Positions 11,495 through 20,576 of a stretch of DNA of 64,000 bases are shown piece after piece. The stretch's first letter is position 1; each line of letters starts with the position of its first letter. Position numbers and translations under genes: made by a program. Source of the DNA: Sanderia malayensis (taxonomy: Eukaryota; Cnidaria; Scyphozoa; Semaeostomeae; Pelagiidae); NCBI GenBank assembly GCA_013076295.1, contig RQOL01000729.1, positions 3,286,001-3,350,000 on the forward strand. Direction: 5' to 3'. Under the pieces are notes generated by a model. The model was not told the origin of the DNA, did not search any database, and saw only the letters and a program-made list of their open reading frames with translations.

Positions 11495-12376
11495 TTAACT
11501 CCTTTTCCTCAAATCTTTACTCTCTAGGTCATGAACTTCTTCGTTTATCAGTGAATTCTGATGTCCCAACAACATCATGTTTGGAGTTAATTCCGGTAGC
11601 TCGATGTCGTCTTGCACATAACACAACGGCCTGTTGTTTAAGGCTATTTCCACATCCAAAATGATCTCTTTTAACTCTTGAAGACTAAGACTTGCTCTTC
11701 CCAAAACTTTGTACAATGCTTGCTTCACGAGGCCTATAATCCTCTCAAATTGACCCCCCCACCAGGGAGCCTTGCTTAAGTTGAACTGCCACGCTATGTT
11801 ATTTCTTGAAAGGTAATTATGAATCGTTTCACTTTTCATTATCTTTCGTATCTTTGTTAATGCAGCTACAAATGTTTTGGCATTGTGTGAATAAATTTTC
11901 CTTGGGCGTCCTCTCCTTGCTATGAACTCTTTGAGGCAAACCATAAACTGATCAGCTGTCATATCTGTAACTATTTTGATGTACACTGCTCTGGTCAAAC
12001 TGCAGGCAAATAGCAGAATGTATGCTTTTCCTTCTGCGTTGTCTATAACTTTGTATGTTATGGGACCCGCAAAGTCCACGCCTATTACTTCAAATGGTCT
12101 TGATCCTTCAGTGCGATTTTTTGGTAAAAATCCTGCTGTTGGTTGATGGCAGGCTTTGGCGTGGAATTTCTTGCATCCATGACAATTGCTCCGTATTCTC
12201 TTCACCATCTGCCTTAGTCTGGGTATCCAGTATGCTTGTCTAACATGTGTCATCGTCAGACTCACTCCCCCATGCAACGTTGCACTGACATGGGTATCAG
12301 CCACAAGCTTCTCACTGAACAATGCGTCAGCTGGCAAATAAATTGGGTAAGTTCCTTGAATCCCCCCCCCCTGCAC
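11495..12376 (-). pseudogene. BEL/Pao integrase (H2C2 zinc finger plus DDE core), damaged
   Basis: Integrase region of a BEL/Pao polyprotein, which would insert retrotransposon cDNA. An H2C2 zinc-binding motif (H..H then CHGC) comes near residues 30-70, then the first catalytic Asp in GVDFAG, the position of the second Asp in IYSHNAKTF where His replaces Asp, and the Glu in WWGGQFERIIG. The missing Asp predicts a dead enzyme. Upstream the frame is broken at a C-run (12361-12370). It ends at DLRKRS, where the rearrangement point lies. Confidence 0.85.
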
Positions 12377-12913
12377 TCATAAATTCCTTCATTATTCTTT
12401 TGAAGGTTTAATCTCTGCTGCTCATTTTTGAATCTGTCTGTGCTCTCGTTGCATTCTTGGACTCTTTTGATCCACCACGTAATCTGCCTCTGAATTTCTT
12501 CTGTTGTAAGTGGACCTTTGATTCTATCTGTTTTCTTTGCTCTGGAATTTGTAGGAAATCTGTTGATCCATGTCATCAGCCTCGTGGCTTTCCAATACGC
12601 ATGTTTCTATAGAATCTCATGAAATTGATCTCTAACTTCTATTGAAGCATTGAAAATATCTTTGATTAGCTTTGCTTCCACCTCTGATTCCTCCATTGAC
12701 TTCGTTTATATCTCAAGTGGCCAGTTTTCTTTGTCTGATAACCACTCTGGGCCACTGAACCATTTTGTTGGCACTTTGTTTCCAGGACACCCTATGCTCC
12801 CAATGCCTGCCGGGTTGTCTGCATTGCTCACATGTCTCCACCTTATCAAATTCCTTTTCCTGAATTTGCCTTACACGGTTGCTGACGAATTGCTTGTAAT
12901 TCCCTTCTCCCAT
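12377..12913 (-). pseudogene. BEL/Pao RNase H-integrase linker region, frameshifted
   Basis: Two broken frames continue the same polyprotein upstream: 12713-12913 (YKQFVSNRVRQIQE, then a gap, then a PTKW-type stretch) and 12262-12576 (RAKKTDRIKGPLTTEEIQRQ, then NEGIYECRG). The pattern is typical of the segment between RNase H and the H2C2 finger in Pao elements. At least two frameshifts are present, one at the homopolymer C tract near 12365. Confidence 0.7.
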
Positions 12914-13034
12914 TATCTAGTGCATCGCTACAGAGCTATCCAGCCATCCATAACAATACCTGACTGGTAGCCCTATGAGACTGCTCCTGACGATGGATAG
13001 TAGATTTGCTAACATGTGACCCAAGACTAGTTCA

Positions 13035-13559
13035 ATGCATGGGAGAGACGTTTATCAATTACAGGAAATCGAAGCACCAGAAACCACAACAAAAATTGAA
13101 AAGAGAATAAGAAGAGCCAAAGAAGTCATGTGGATGAGATGGAAAACTGAGTACGTCAGAGCATTAAGAGAAAGACATGATGTCACGAAAGTGAAACCAT
13201 ACCATCCTAAGATAGGAGAGGTGGTATTGGTCGTAGATGATTCGAAGAACAGGCACAAATGGCATCACGGACTAGTTTGTGAGCTATTGCAAGGAAAAAA
13301 GGATGGTGTTGTTAGAGGAGTAAAGATGATTGTGAAAAACAAAGTTTGGGAACGACCTTTGCAGCTGATCTGTCCGTTGGAGATACAGTCGACAATGTCA
13401 ATGGACAAGTTGAACAAAAGGATCATGACAGCAAGTAAACAGGAGAAGGAGAAAGCAGTTGAACTCGAGCCGATGCTCAAACGGAAGGAGATGACTAGAG
13501 GTGCAGCAAAGAAGGCAAACGAAAAGATTAGGGAGATAGCAGAGGAAGATGACGAGTAA
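13035..13559 (+). pseudogene. BEL/Pao integrase C-terminal domain (DUF5641-like)
   Basis: A 174-codon frame whose middle (VKPYHPKIGEVVLVVDD, then WHHGLVCELL, then a GVVRGVKM beta stretch and a WERPLQLICPLE end) matches the C-terminal domain that follows the Pao integrase core. It reads on the opposite strand from the core at 11495-12376, and its start abuts the inversion point. The tail is charged and ends at a stop just before a purine-rich tract and the LTR. Confidence 0.75.
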
Positions 13560-13625
13560 AGCATGGACATGATAAGTAATGAACATTAAAAGTAAAATTT
13601 TATACTTTGTAAAATTTTAGGGGAG

Positions 13626-13885
13626 TGTTGCGAACGCTTCAACCAATGCGAAGGAGCTTACATCCGGGACTTGGAAGGAAGAGAAAAAACGTGGTAAAGA
13701 ACAGAACGAAGCATGATGGAGAATAGGACAGATTTTGAATTTGAGTTAACCTTTTGATGGAAATTGTTTTGTTTTAATTTTGTTTGTTATAAAGTTGTCT
13801 TTTGAAATCTGGTTTATTGTTTTAAAGTGAATCTTAAAGGACGGCGCAGTACAAATTTTGAAGAGAAGACGGGGTTTACTTTACA
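13626..13885 (+). repeat. Probable 3' LTR of the rearranged BEL/Pao element
   Basis: It starts TGTTGCGAACGC directly after a purine-rich tract (TTTTAGGGGAG) that looks like a polypurine primer, downstream of the pol stop. It contains an AT-rich region with TTATAAAG and could end at ..TTTACTTTACA before the microsatellite. The matching 5' LTR is not in the window, so the 3' boundary is approximate. Confidence 0.5.
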
Positions 13886-14180
13886 GGGTATGTATTGCAG
13901 GGTATGTATTGTAGGGTATGTATTGTACGGATGTATTGTAGGGTATGTATTGCAGGGTTTGTATTGTAGGGTTTGTATTGTAGGGTATGTGCTGTAGGGT
14001 ATGTATGCATGTATGTATGTAGGGTATGTATGTATGGTATGTATGTATGTAGGTATGTAGGGTATGTAGGTAGCATATGTAGCGTATGTATGTATGTAGG
14101 TATGTATGTACGTATGTAGGTAGGCAATGTAGGTAGGTATGTAGGCATGTATATTATGTATAGTATTTATATATGGTATA
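13886..14180. repeat. (GTAT)n-type microsatellite, compound
   Basis: Variants of GTATGTAT, GTATTGTAGG and GTAGGTAT run for about 300 bp. Similar tracts occur at 35365-35790, 40030-40480 and 41925-42040, usually inside or beside Helitron copies. Confidence 0.85.
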
Positions 14181-14640
14181 TAGGGTATGTATTTATGTAT
14201 CTATTAATGTTAATGTTAATATGTAATGCTTCTATTTCTAACTTTTGTCATTCTTTAAAAAATATCATGGCAAAGCAGACACTGTCTTTTTTTGTGAACG
14301 AATGATCTTCATATGAACCCTAACAAATCTTTAGCATGAACTCACCTGACTATAATAATATTCACAAGCAATGACCACAAACAACAACCATTCACTTCAT
14401 GTTTGGGCACCTGAATCAAGAAGTCATCATATAATATACTGTATAGCATGTTGGCTCATCTCAGTTCTTTTCATCTGGCTTTAAGTCTATAAATGTAAGT
14501 AAATTATTTTAACTCCAAATCATTAATTACCCGCACCCCATGAATTCATCCTGCCCAACAATAAGTATGATTACCTTCCTACCTTTGGTCAACCTTCCAT
14601 GGCCTACTGTCATTATTGGCTTTCCTGTCAAAAGGCATGT
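14181..14640. repeat. Dispersed repeat, copy 1 (partner at 42030-42440)
   Basis: The segment from TGTTAATGTTAATATG through GCAAAGCAGACACTGTC, CATTCACTTCATGTTTGG and CAACCTTCCATGGCCTAC is shared, in the same order and strand, with 42030-42440, with scattered substitutions and small indels. Both copies follow a GTAT microsatellite. The homology ends inside a possible exon of a Mutator-like transposase. Confidence 0.75.
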
Positions 14641-14910
14641 TTTGCAGCATATAACACCTGAGACAAAATCAATGTTGTTAATTACAATTAAATACGTTCA
14701 TGTAATGATTAGATGATATTTATTGCAATGATCTCCAAGGAATACTCACATACCTTCAAGAACTTCTCCAGTGCTAGGAACAAGAAGACCATTTCATTCC
14801 CTTCCTTCCCCACGCGTCCTATAGTTGTTGTTGTGTTTAACTGCCCATGTTAAATCCATCACCATCATATTGATAACAGCTATAATAATCTCCACAGCTC
14901 GATGGTAAGA
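14583..14910 (-). pseudogene. Remnant of a probable Mutator-like transposase domain
   Basis: Minus-strand exon-like pieces at 14754-14910 and 14583-14657 join across a GT-AG intron to read INMMVMDLTWAVKH, then VPSTGEVLEGVICCKTC, then LTGKP. The order of a D-x-x-W-like strand, TGEVL and a closely spaced Cys cluster resembles the domain found in animal Mutator-like transposase proteins. One in-frame TGA interrupts it near 14800. The family assignment rests on pattern memory only. The end of the second piece is duplicated at about 42410-42440. Confidence 0.4.
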
Positions 14911-15217
14911 AAATATTCATTTGTAGTAATTATGTATAAAGTTCGCCAATTCATTCATTTTTTATACGCACAAGTTCTCTTCCATAACTTTGCTGATGAA
15001 ATCAAGCAAAGCAACAACAACAAGAATCATAAGCGAGCAACAACGAGGCAATGCCCCGAATAGAGGCTACAATGCTTTCAAATTGGCGCGAATTCAAAAT
15101 AGCAATTGCGTCTTCACTTTGTTCCTATAGCAAATGTAAAATTTTTTGTGCAGCATCTAACGTTGGAAGAAATTGCCAGAAAATATAAATATATTAATAT
15201 ATTGTCAAAAAGATAAT

Positions 15218-15465
15218 ACACCAATTCGATATCCGCGGCCTCTTTTCCGTGCGGAGATCTGGGGCGAGTCTAGGGGTGAAAGATTTTTGTTTGCATCGTG
15301 ATCTCATACACAATTCGTAGTCAAGCTCGCAATATTCGACGATATTTTTCATATTCTACTTCGTTTTGCGTTCATTCTTGCTGTCTGTTGTAGTCTGTTA
15401 TCAAAGGAACAGCTTTTATAAAAGCTCTAGTAAGTACTCTGCCCTGACAGACTACACACTAAACA
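15218..15465 (+). repeat. Left terminal inverted repeat of the ISL2EU element
   Basis: A 248-bp repeat matching 18759-19006 in inverse orientation with very few differences. It likely holds the promoter for the adjacent YqaJ gene, whose first ATG lies 20 bp beyond its inner edge. The identical right repeat would serve the transposase in the same way. Confidence 0.85.
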
Positions 15466-15485
15466 AAGTCTACTTGTTTATCGCC

Positions 15486-17204
15486 ATGGATTTTCAACTG
15501 CTATCAAAGATGAAAGTTGAGGAGCTGAAAGATTTTCTTCGCCTTCGAGGACTAAAAGTTACTGGTCGTAAAGAAGAACTAGTCGCAAGAGCATTTGTCG
15601 CATGTGAGAACAACGTAACAGTTGTTAAAACAGCTGAGGAAGTACAGCAAGAAATAGCCAAGGAATATATAGACAAGCTAAAGATCGAAGATGAGAACCT
15701 TCCAGATCCATTTAAGCTTGAAGATGGCTGGCTGAAAGAAGAAGACGGCGTCAGTTTATGGCCAACAACCCTATACCCTGACATTTATAACTTTCTTTCC
15801 TTTCATCCCAGCGAACTTAAAAATGAAGATCTGAGCGATTACAAGACATCAAAGGCATACAGCTATTATTCAACAGGATGGCTAAACACATTGCAATACC
15901 ATCCTATTTCAGATAGAAGTTATTTCTGTTTTTTGAAGACCACTTGCAGGCCATCTCAGAGAATATCAGAAACACATCACCATCTCTGGGTCTGTTTGTC
16001 AAAGAAAAATGGCAAAATTATAAAAGCACACTGTTCCTGTATGGCTGGCCTCTCCCAAACATGTAATCATGTTGCAGCAGCACTGTTTCGAATTGAAGCA
16101 GCTGTTCGGATTGGGTTGAACAGTCCTTCTTGCACCTCGAAACCTTGCTCTTGGCTTCCAAGCAATAGAAAGGTTGTCCCCATGAGGCTCAAGGATATGA
16201 AGCTGAGCAGGGGAGATTTTGGGAAAAGAGGAAAGAAATTGTCAGAACTGAATTGTTCTCCAAAGAAAAATTACGATCCAACAGTAAATTTGGAATCAAC
16301 AATTTCCTTGCAAGAGATTACTTCTGCAATGAAAGATGCTTGCAAAGATTCTATTATATTCACAACAGAAGTAAAGATGCAACCACCAAAGGAAGCTTCA
16401 TCTGCTGTGGGTAAAGAAAAACTCTCTACATTAGATGATTTTCTGGAAAAGTCAAGTACTCCTGATGAGTTTTTACTAAATATGGAGTATTTCCCATCAC
16501 ATATGGATGAAATTGAAATTAAAACCAGAGGGCAGAGCAGTAACACTTTCTGGTTAGAGGTGCGCAAACACACAATAACTGCATCAAAAGCACATGCGGT
16601 ACTGACAAGAATGGCCAGTATCGAAAAGGCTAAAACTGAGAACAAAACATTGGATTTAGCTGCAATTTTTGATAAAGTGGCTGGAAATGGCCCTCTCCTT
16701 GACATTCCTGCATTGAGATATGGAAGGGCAATGGAATCTGAGGCAATTTCAACATTTTTAAACATTTTCAAGCAGACACACAAAAAAGTAGTTGTTTCAG
16801 ATTGTGGATTATTTCTTTGCAGAGACAGACCATTCATTGGAGGCAGCCCTGACAAAATTGTAGAGTGTGGATGCTGTGGCAAACACTGCCTTGAAGTGAA
16901 ATGTCCATTTTCAATTAGAGACAAATCACCACTTGATGTGGAAAGCAACTTGTCTTATCTTAAAAGAAACAATGAAAGCAATTTAACATTAAGTAGAAAG
17001 CACACATATTTCACACAATGTCAAGTTCAGATGGGTGTAACTGGAACAGAAAAATGCTACTTCGTTGTGTGGACTGCCAATGGCCATTTTATTGAGCAAA
17101 TAAGATTTGATAAAGATTTTTGGGACAACATCAAACACAAACTTTCACAATTTTATCTTGATTATTATGTACCATCATTGTTTTCAAATTTAATTAATCC
17201 TTAA
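15486..17204 (+). CDS. SAP-SWIM-YqaJ nuclease of ISL2EU transposon (572 aa)
   Basis: Probable accessory nuclease of the transposon. The ATG at 15486 (context GCCATGG) is chosen as start; the open frame upstream to 15366 lacks an ATG. Residues about 8-40 form a SAP DNA-binding motif (VEELKDFLRLRGLKVTGRKE). Around residues 180-200 there is a SWIM zinc finger, C-x-C...C-x-H (AHCSCMAGLSQTCNHVAAAL). The C-terminal 230 residues are a YqaJ-type exonuclease of the PD-(D/E)xK fold: the W-x-x-R-x-x-x-I-T-A-S-K region, GRAMESEA, GGSPDKIV (catalytic Asp), LEVKCP (E-x-K) and QCQVQMGV. The gene is intact and intronless and ends 11 bp inside the convergent transposase gene. Its role in excision, end processing or repair is inferred from family context, not shown. 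Confidence 0.88.
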   Translation: MDFQLLSKMKVEELKDFLRLRGLKVTGRKEELVARAFVACENNVTVVKTAEEVQQEIAKEYIDKLKIEDENLPDPFKLEDGWLKEEDGVSLWPTTLYPDIYNFLSFHPSELKNEDLSDYKTSKAYSYYSTGWLNTLQYHPISDRSYFCFLKTTCRPSQRISETHHHLWVCLSKKNGKIIKAHCSCMAGLSQTCNHVAAALFRIEAAVRIGLNSPSCTSKPCSWLPSNRKVVPMRLKDMKLSRGDFGKRGKKLSELNCSPKKNYDPTVNLESTISLQEITSAMKDACKDSIIFTTEVKMQPPKEASSAVGKEKLSTLDDFLEKSSTPDEFLLNMEYFPSHMDEIEIKTRGQSSNTFWLEVRKHTITASKAHAVLTRMASIEKAKTENKTLDLAAIFDKVAGNGPLLDIPALRYGRAMESEAISTFLNIFKQTHKKVVVSDCGLFLCRDRPFIGGSPDKIVECGCCGKHCLEVKCPFSIRDKSPLDVESNLSYLKRNNESNLTLSRKHTYFTQCQVQMGVTGTEKCYFVVWTANGHFIEQIRFDKDFWDNIKHKLSQFYLDYYVPSLFSNLINP

Positions 17205-18735
17205 TTAGATGTGGTTGGATATTACAAATTACAGCACAGGCTCTGATTATGTCATCAGCCAGTGGCAGCATTGTCAATGAGAATTTGTTCTTTAAAATAC
17301 GGAAAGTTTTCAGTCTGTTTATTGCTCTTTCCACATGAATCCTTACATTTGCAACTTCCTTTGTTTTTTTACACTCACTTGCTGTCATTTGTGACTTCAC
17401 ACGGGCACCAGGTGGAACAGACAGGCTGCAGTAATAGTGGAGCAAATCTTCTTTGATCTGGAACCCCCTATCTGCCATTACAATATCCCCATATTCTAAA
17501 AAGTTATAAAATCCACTATTTTGGCAGATAAACTGATCTGTTGTTCTTCCACCATAACAGTCTGACAGGTACATAATGTATCCTGCAGGAGAAATTGCAA
17601 CCAAAAACTTAAAAGTGTTATGCTTTTTATAGTCTGACCAAGTAGCTGCTTGGATGTCTAATGATTTTGGTCTTTCTATGTATATTTCTGAGCAATCAAT
17701 TATACACCTTATCTTTCGGTAATATCCTTGAAAACACCGAGGCAAATGTGAAAATATCACATCTTTTGGTAGCCAGACAATCAATGCAGAACCAAGCAGC
17801 TTTGAAATAAACCTCACCCATGTGGCAAAAATATTAGAGCAACTGCTTTCTGAAATATGAAAACGATCAGCAAGGTCTTGATTTAGGAGGCCAAGTCTTA
17901 GTCGCATCAAAACAAGAAGAAATTGGTCTTTACCGAGTAACTTGTGTGATTTTCTGCAATGTTTCTTTTTGATTACAGATGTGATTACCTTTTGTCCTCT
18001 CCAAAAAAACAGTTTGGGTATGTGTGGTTTTATCAATAAAAACAATGCATTGAAAACAGCTATTGTTTGTATACCTGTGTAAAATCTTAATTTTGAATCA
18101 GATTTTATTGAAGTTACAGAGAATGGTTTCCTGGTGTTTTTCTTCAGTTTTAACTCATTCACCTCTTCACAAAGCTCGTTGATGTTTTCCTCCAATTTGT
18201 TTTTGTCTTTATTGAGTTGGGCTATTTCATTTGCCATAGAAAAAATAACTTTATTTTTGTCGATACAAGCTCGACACAGATCTTTTCTTGAGCAATACTG
18301 GTGGTCACTGTCATCTGCCATGTCAATATTCTCAGTAGAAGGGTCATCATCTTTCATTGTCTCTTTTGGCAAATCTTGTCGCAAAACCTTCCTTCTTGGC
18401 AACTTGGTTGGTTTTTCATACCCAAGTTTTAGAGTTGGATTTGGGTTTTCAAAAGAAGGCTCACCATCAACAAAATGCATTGAGCAAACCATGTCGCTTT
18501 GTCCCGGATTCCACTTCGTCTTCTTCAAGGTTGTTCGATTGATTAGTCTTATCCACGCTTGTCGCTTGTCGAAATTTCTCTTAATACTAGGAAAACTATG
18601 CAAGCGAAATGGTGGAGAGCAGATACACTCCTTCTTTTTCTGACCATAATGTTCTTCACAAAGCTTTTCTCCCCAAAGTCTGAGCTTGTAACGACTGTTT
18701 GTGCAATCAATGACAGCACAGTTTCCATTGACCAT
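17194..18735 (-). CDS. THAP-domain DDE transposase (ISL2EU / DDE_Tnp_4 type), 513 aa
   Basis: Transposase expected to bind the TIRs and catalyse cut-and-paste transposition. The start is the ATG at 18735; the three codons upstream begin with TTG. The N-terminus is a THAP-like C2CH zinc finger (C-x4-C ... CSMHF, then a proline-rich AVPxxFP-like end at KLPRR). Next come a coiled-coil stretch (KDKNKLEENINELCEEVNELK), a helix-turn-helix (LLNQDLADRFHISESSCSNIF) and the DDE core: Asp in CIIDCSEIYIERP, Asp in DIVMADRGFQI, Glu in VHVERAINRLK. The frame is uninterrupted and length is normal for the family. Its promoter probably lies in the right TIR. Confidence 0.9.
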   Translation of the reverse strand: MVNGNCAVIDCTNSRYKLRLWGEKLCEEHYGQKKKECICSPPFRLHSFPSIKRNFDKRQAWIRLINRTTLKKTKWNPGQSDMVCSMHFVDGEPSFENPNPTLKLGYEKPTKLPRRKVLRQDLPKETMKDDDPSTENIDMADDSDHQYCSRKDLCRACIDKNKVIFSMANEIAQLNKDKNKLEENINELCEEVNELKLKKNTRKPFSVTSIKSDSKLRFYTGIQTIAVFNALFLLIKPHIPKLFFWRGQKVITSVIKKKHCRKSHKLLGKDQFLLVLMRLRLGLLNQDLADRFHISESSCSNIFATWVRFISKLLGSALIVWLPKDVIFSHLPRCFQGYYRKIRCIIDCSEIYIERPKSLDIQAATWSDYKKHNTFKFLVAISPAGYIMYLSDCYGGRTTDQFICQNSGFYNFLEYGDIVMADRGFQIKEDLLHYYCSLSVPPGARVKSQMTASECKKTKEVANVRIHVERAINRLKTFRILKNKFSLTMLPLADDIIRACAVICNIQPHLIKD

Positions 18736-18758
18736 TGTTAACAAAGTTGGCTAGCTTA

Positions 18759-19006
18759 TGTTTAGTGTGTAGTCTGTCAGAGCAGAGTACTTACTAGAGC
18801 TTTTATAAAAGCTATTCCTTTGATAACAGACTACAACAGACAGCAAGAATGAACGCAAAACGAAGTAGAATATGAAAAATATCGTCGAATATTGCGAGCT
18901 TGACTACGAATTGTGTATGAGATCACGATGCAAACAAAAATCTTTCACCCCTAGACTCGCCCCAGATCTCCGCACGGAAAAGAGGCCGCGGATATCGAAT
19001 TGGTGT
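18759..19006 (-). repeat. Right terminal inverted repeat of the ISL2EU element
   Basis: Inverse partner of 15218-15465, 248 bp. It lies just upstream of the transposase start and ends ..TTGGTGT followed by the AT target duplication. Confidence 0.85.
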
Positions 19007-19008
19007 AT

Positions 19009-19400
19009 TCGAAAACGTTTTACTTTGTTATTGGTAAGTTGAATGTCAAAATTTATTTTTCCTAAGCACTCCTTATATACACTGACAGCGTCTTCTTTAA
19101 ATCAACTTTGTCTTTCATTACATCGCAATTCATTGCCTTTTTTAGCATTGCTTAAAATATATATCCTACTGCATTGCTCAACTGGTTTCTCAGCTAATAT
19201 CCAGCCAGTTTTCTTATAAAAAGGGGAAGTAAAGTAAAGTTTTTTTATAAAGTAAGTATTCAATTATTTCAATTTCTTTATAACTAAGTATTCAATATAA
19301 TCAATTCATCCAAAACATCTTTCTTCTTTTGCAAAAACAGTGTTTCAAAAAAGTTGATTCCTCTGTATATTTCGCGAATGTGACAACAATTGTTCCTATA
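19009..19400. other. AT-rich spacer
   Basis: No gene, repeat or conserved motif seen between the ISL2EU element and the Helitron-like sequence. Confidence 0.4.
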
Positions 19401-19922
19401 CAAAGCCTATTTTTATTTATGTTTAAATGCCTCACCCTGTCATTTACGTTCATATCCCAAATCTGAAGCTTGGCCACTATAATTAAAGTGGTAATAACAA
19501 TTGCAACAATTTTTTGTCAATAGAAAGCAAACACTTACTGCACAGTGCAAATAAAATCTAGCCTGTACATCTTTCGAATACTCTTTTCGAAAATAGAGTC
19601 GGAGACTTGAATTTGGAAGTTTCGCCAGCGTAAACCGTCGTTTTTTCGTGATAGCACAATTAGTGGAGTAATTAATAGAATAACTCAAAAATTCTTTTAA
19701 AATAAGCTTCCAAAAATAGATAACTTTTGCCTACTCCAGAAACGGAGCCTTTCCATGCAAGTGCCAACCTTGTGCGCCCTATTGAAAAAAGCCTTATTGA
19801 TCACCGATTCGCCGTTTCGTCCCATTGTTTTTGGGCGTTCGACCTATTGTTTCGGCTCGAATCTATTGTTTTGGCCAGAGTTTCGCCACCGTCACGTGAC
19901 ATCGCAGAATAGTAATATTAGA
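19400..19922 (-). mobile_element. Helitron-like fragment, 5' end part (minus orientation)
   Basis: Read on the minus strand from 19922 it begins TCTAATATTACTATTCTG..GTCACGTGAC and then shows AACAATAGATTCGA, AACAATAGGTCGAACGCCC, AAGGCTTTTTTC and GCTATCACGAAAAAA..GGTTTACGCTGGCGAA. All of these recur in the same order in the Helitron starting at 34535 (+). TC is the usual Helitron 5' dinucleotide. No 3' end is seen to the left, so the copy is partial; the left limit is approximate. Confidence 0.6.
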
Positions 19923-20240
19923 CTAGCCGGGGGCCCGGTCGCTACGCTCCCTCCCCGGAGCCCCCCAAGCAACAAAAGTTTAATGTGGTTGGCGCGCTTC
20001 GCGCACTGCATTCGCTCCCGCTCATGCCCATACATACATACATACATACATACATACATACATACCTACATACATACATACATACATACATACATACATA
20101 CATACATACATACATACATACATACATACATACATACATACATACATACATACATACATACATACATACATACATGAGCCGGGTTCGGTCGCTTCGCTCC
20201 CTCCCCGGAGCCCGTCAAGTAAACAAAGCTTAATCTGGTA
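19923..20240 (-). mobile_element. Helitron-like 3' end fragments flanking a microsatellite
   Basis: On the minus strand the sequence ends ..GGAGCGTAGCGACCGGGCCC..GGCTAG, with the CTAG 3' terminus (19923-19926) typical of Helitrons and GC-rich palindromic sequence before it. It joins directly to the TC 5' terminus of the neighbouring copy at 19922. A second, broken 3'-end-like block (20175-20240) lies beyond the CATA tract. The 5' end is not found. Confidence 0.55.
20028..20174. repeat. (CATA)n microsatellite
   Basis: About 36 near-perfect CATA units with one CCTA variant. Long open frames occur on both strands here because the 4-bp unit never makes a stop codon; they are not genes. Confidence 0.97.
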
Positions 20241-20576
20241 CAAACACATCAAATGTAGGATTATGCATTTTTCTCTCTCATTGTGATTAACCTTTCCATT
20301 TAATATTTTATCACCACTGTCTTTCTTTTAGTTGCTAAAGAACACAATAGAAAGAGTGATGTAGGTGACAAGATAAAGTGCTGCAATATTTTTACTTGCA
20401 AACTTTAAAATAATCAATAATTTAATTCAACAATCAAGAGTAATTCCAAACAGTTTTTAGAATTATGTTTTAAATTATTTATTTTATCTTGCAGCTCACC
20501 ACAAAACAACAACCCGATCCAGTTGCTCACAAAAATCACTCTTATTACAAGTTTTAACATTTTCACTTAAATTGGG

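Larger units (their letters stand above)
11470..13885. mobile_element. BEL/Pao retrotransposon 3' half, rearranged
   Basis: Pieces of one BEL/Pao pol gene and a 3' LTR. The RNase H end and integrase core are on the minus strand (13020 down to 11495), while the domain that normally follows the integrase core, and the LTR, are on the plus strand (13035-13885). Flipping about 11480-13030 would restore normal order, so an inversion is the simplest explanation. Gag, protease and RT are absent. Confidence 0.8.
15218..19006. mobile_element. Intact-looking ISL2EU-type DNA transposon (3789 bp)
   Basis: Terminal inverted repeats of 248 bp (15218-15465 and 18759-19006) start ACACCAATTCGATATCCGCG and are almost identical. 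AT flanks both ends as a 2-bp target duplication (15216-15217, 19007-19008). Inside are two convergent genes overlapping by 11 bp at their stops: a SAP-SWIM-YqaJ nuclease (+) and a THAP-DDE transposase (-). This two-gene plan (IS5-like transposase plus YqaJ nuclease) is what I know for ISL2EU elements. Both frames are open and catalytic residues are present, so the copy may be active or recently so. Confidence 0.85.

Noticed and set aside
13876..14148. 90-codon minus-strand frame
   Set aside because: Microsatellite translation.
16271..16948. 225-codon minus-strand frame
   Set aside because: Antisense shadow of the YqaJ nuclease, which has clear domains on the plus strand.
18134..18643. 169-codon plus-strand frame
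   Set aside because: Antisense shadow of the THAP transposase coding sequence.
19942..20252. Long open frames on both strands made of repeating HTYI or MYVC tetrapeptides
   Set aside because: They are the (CATA)n microsatellite translated; a 4-bp unit without stops stays open in every frame.
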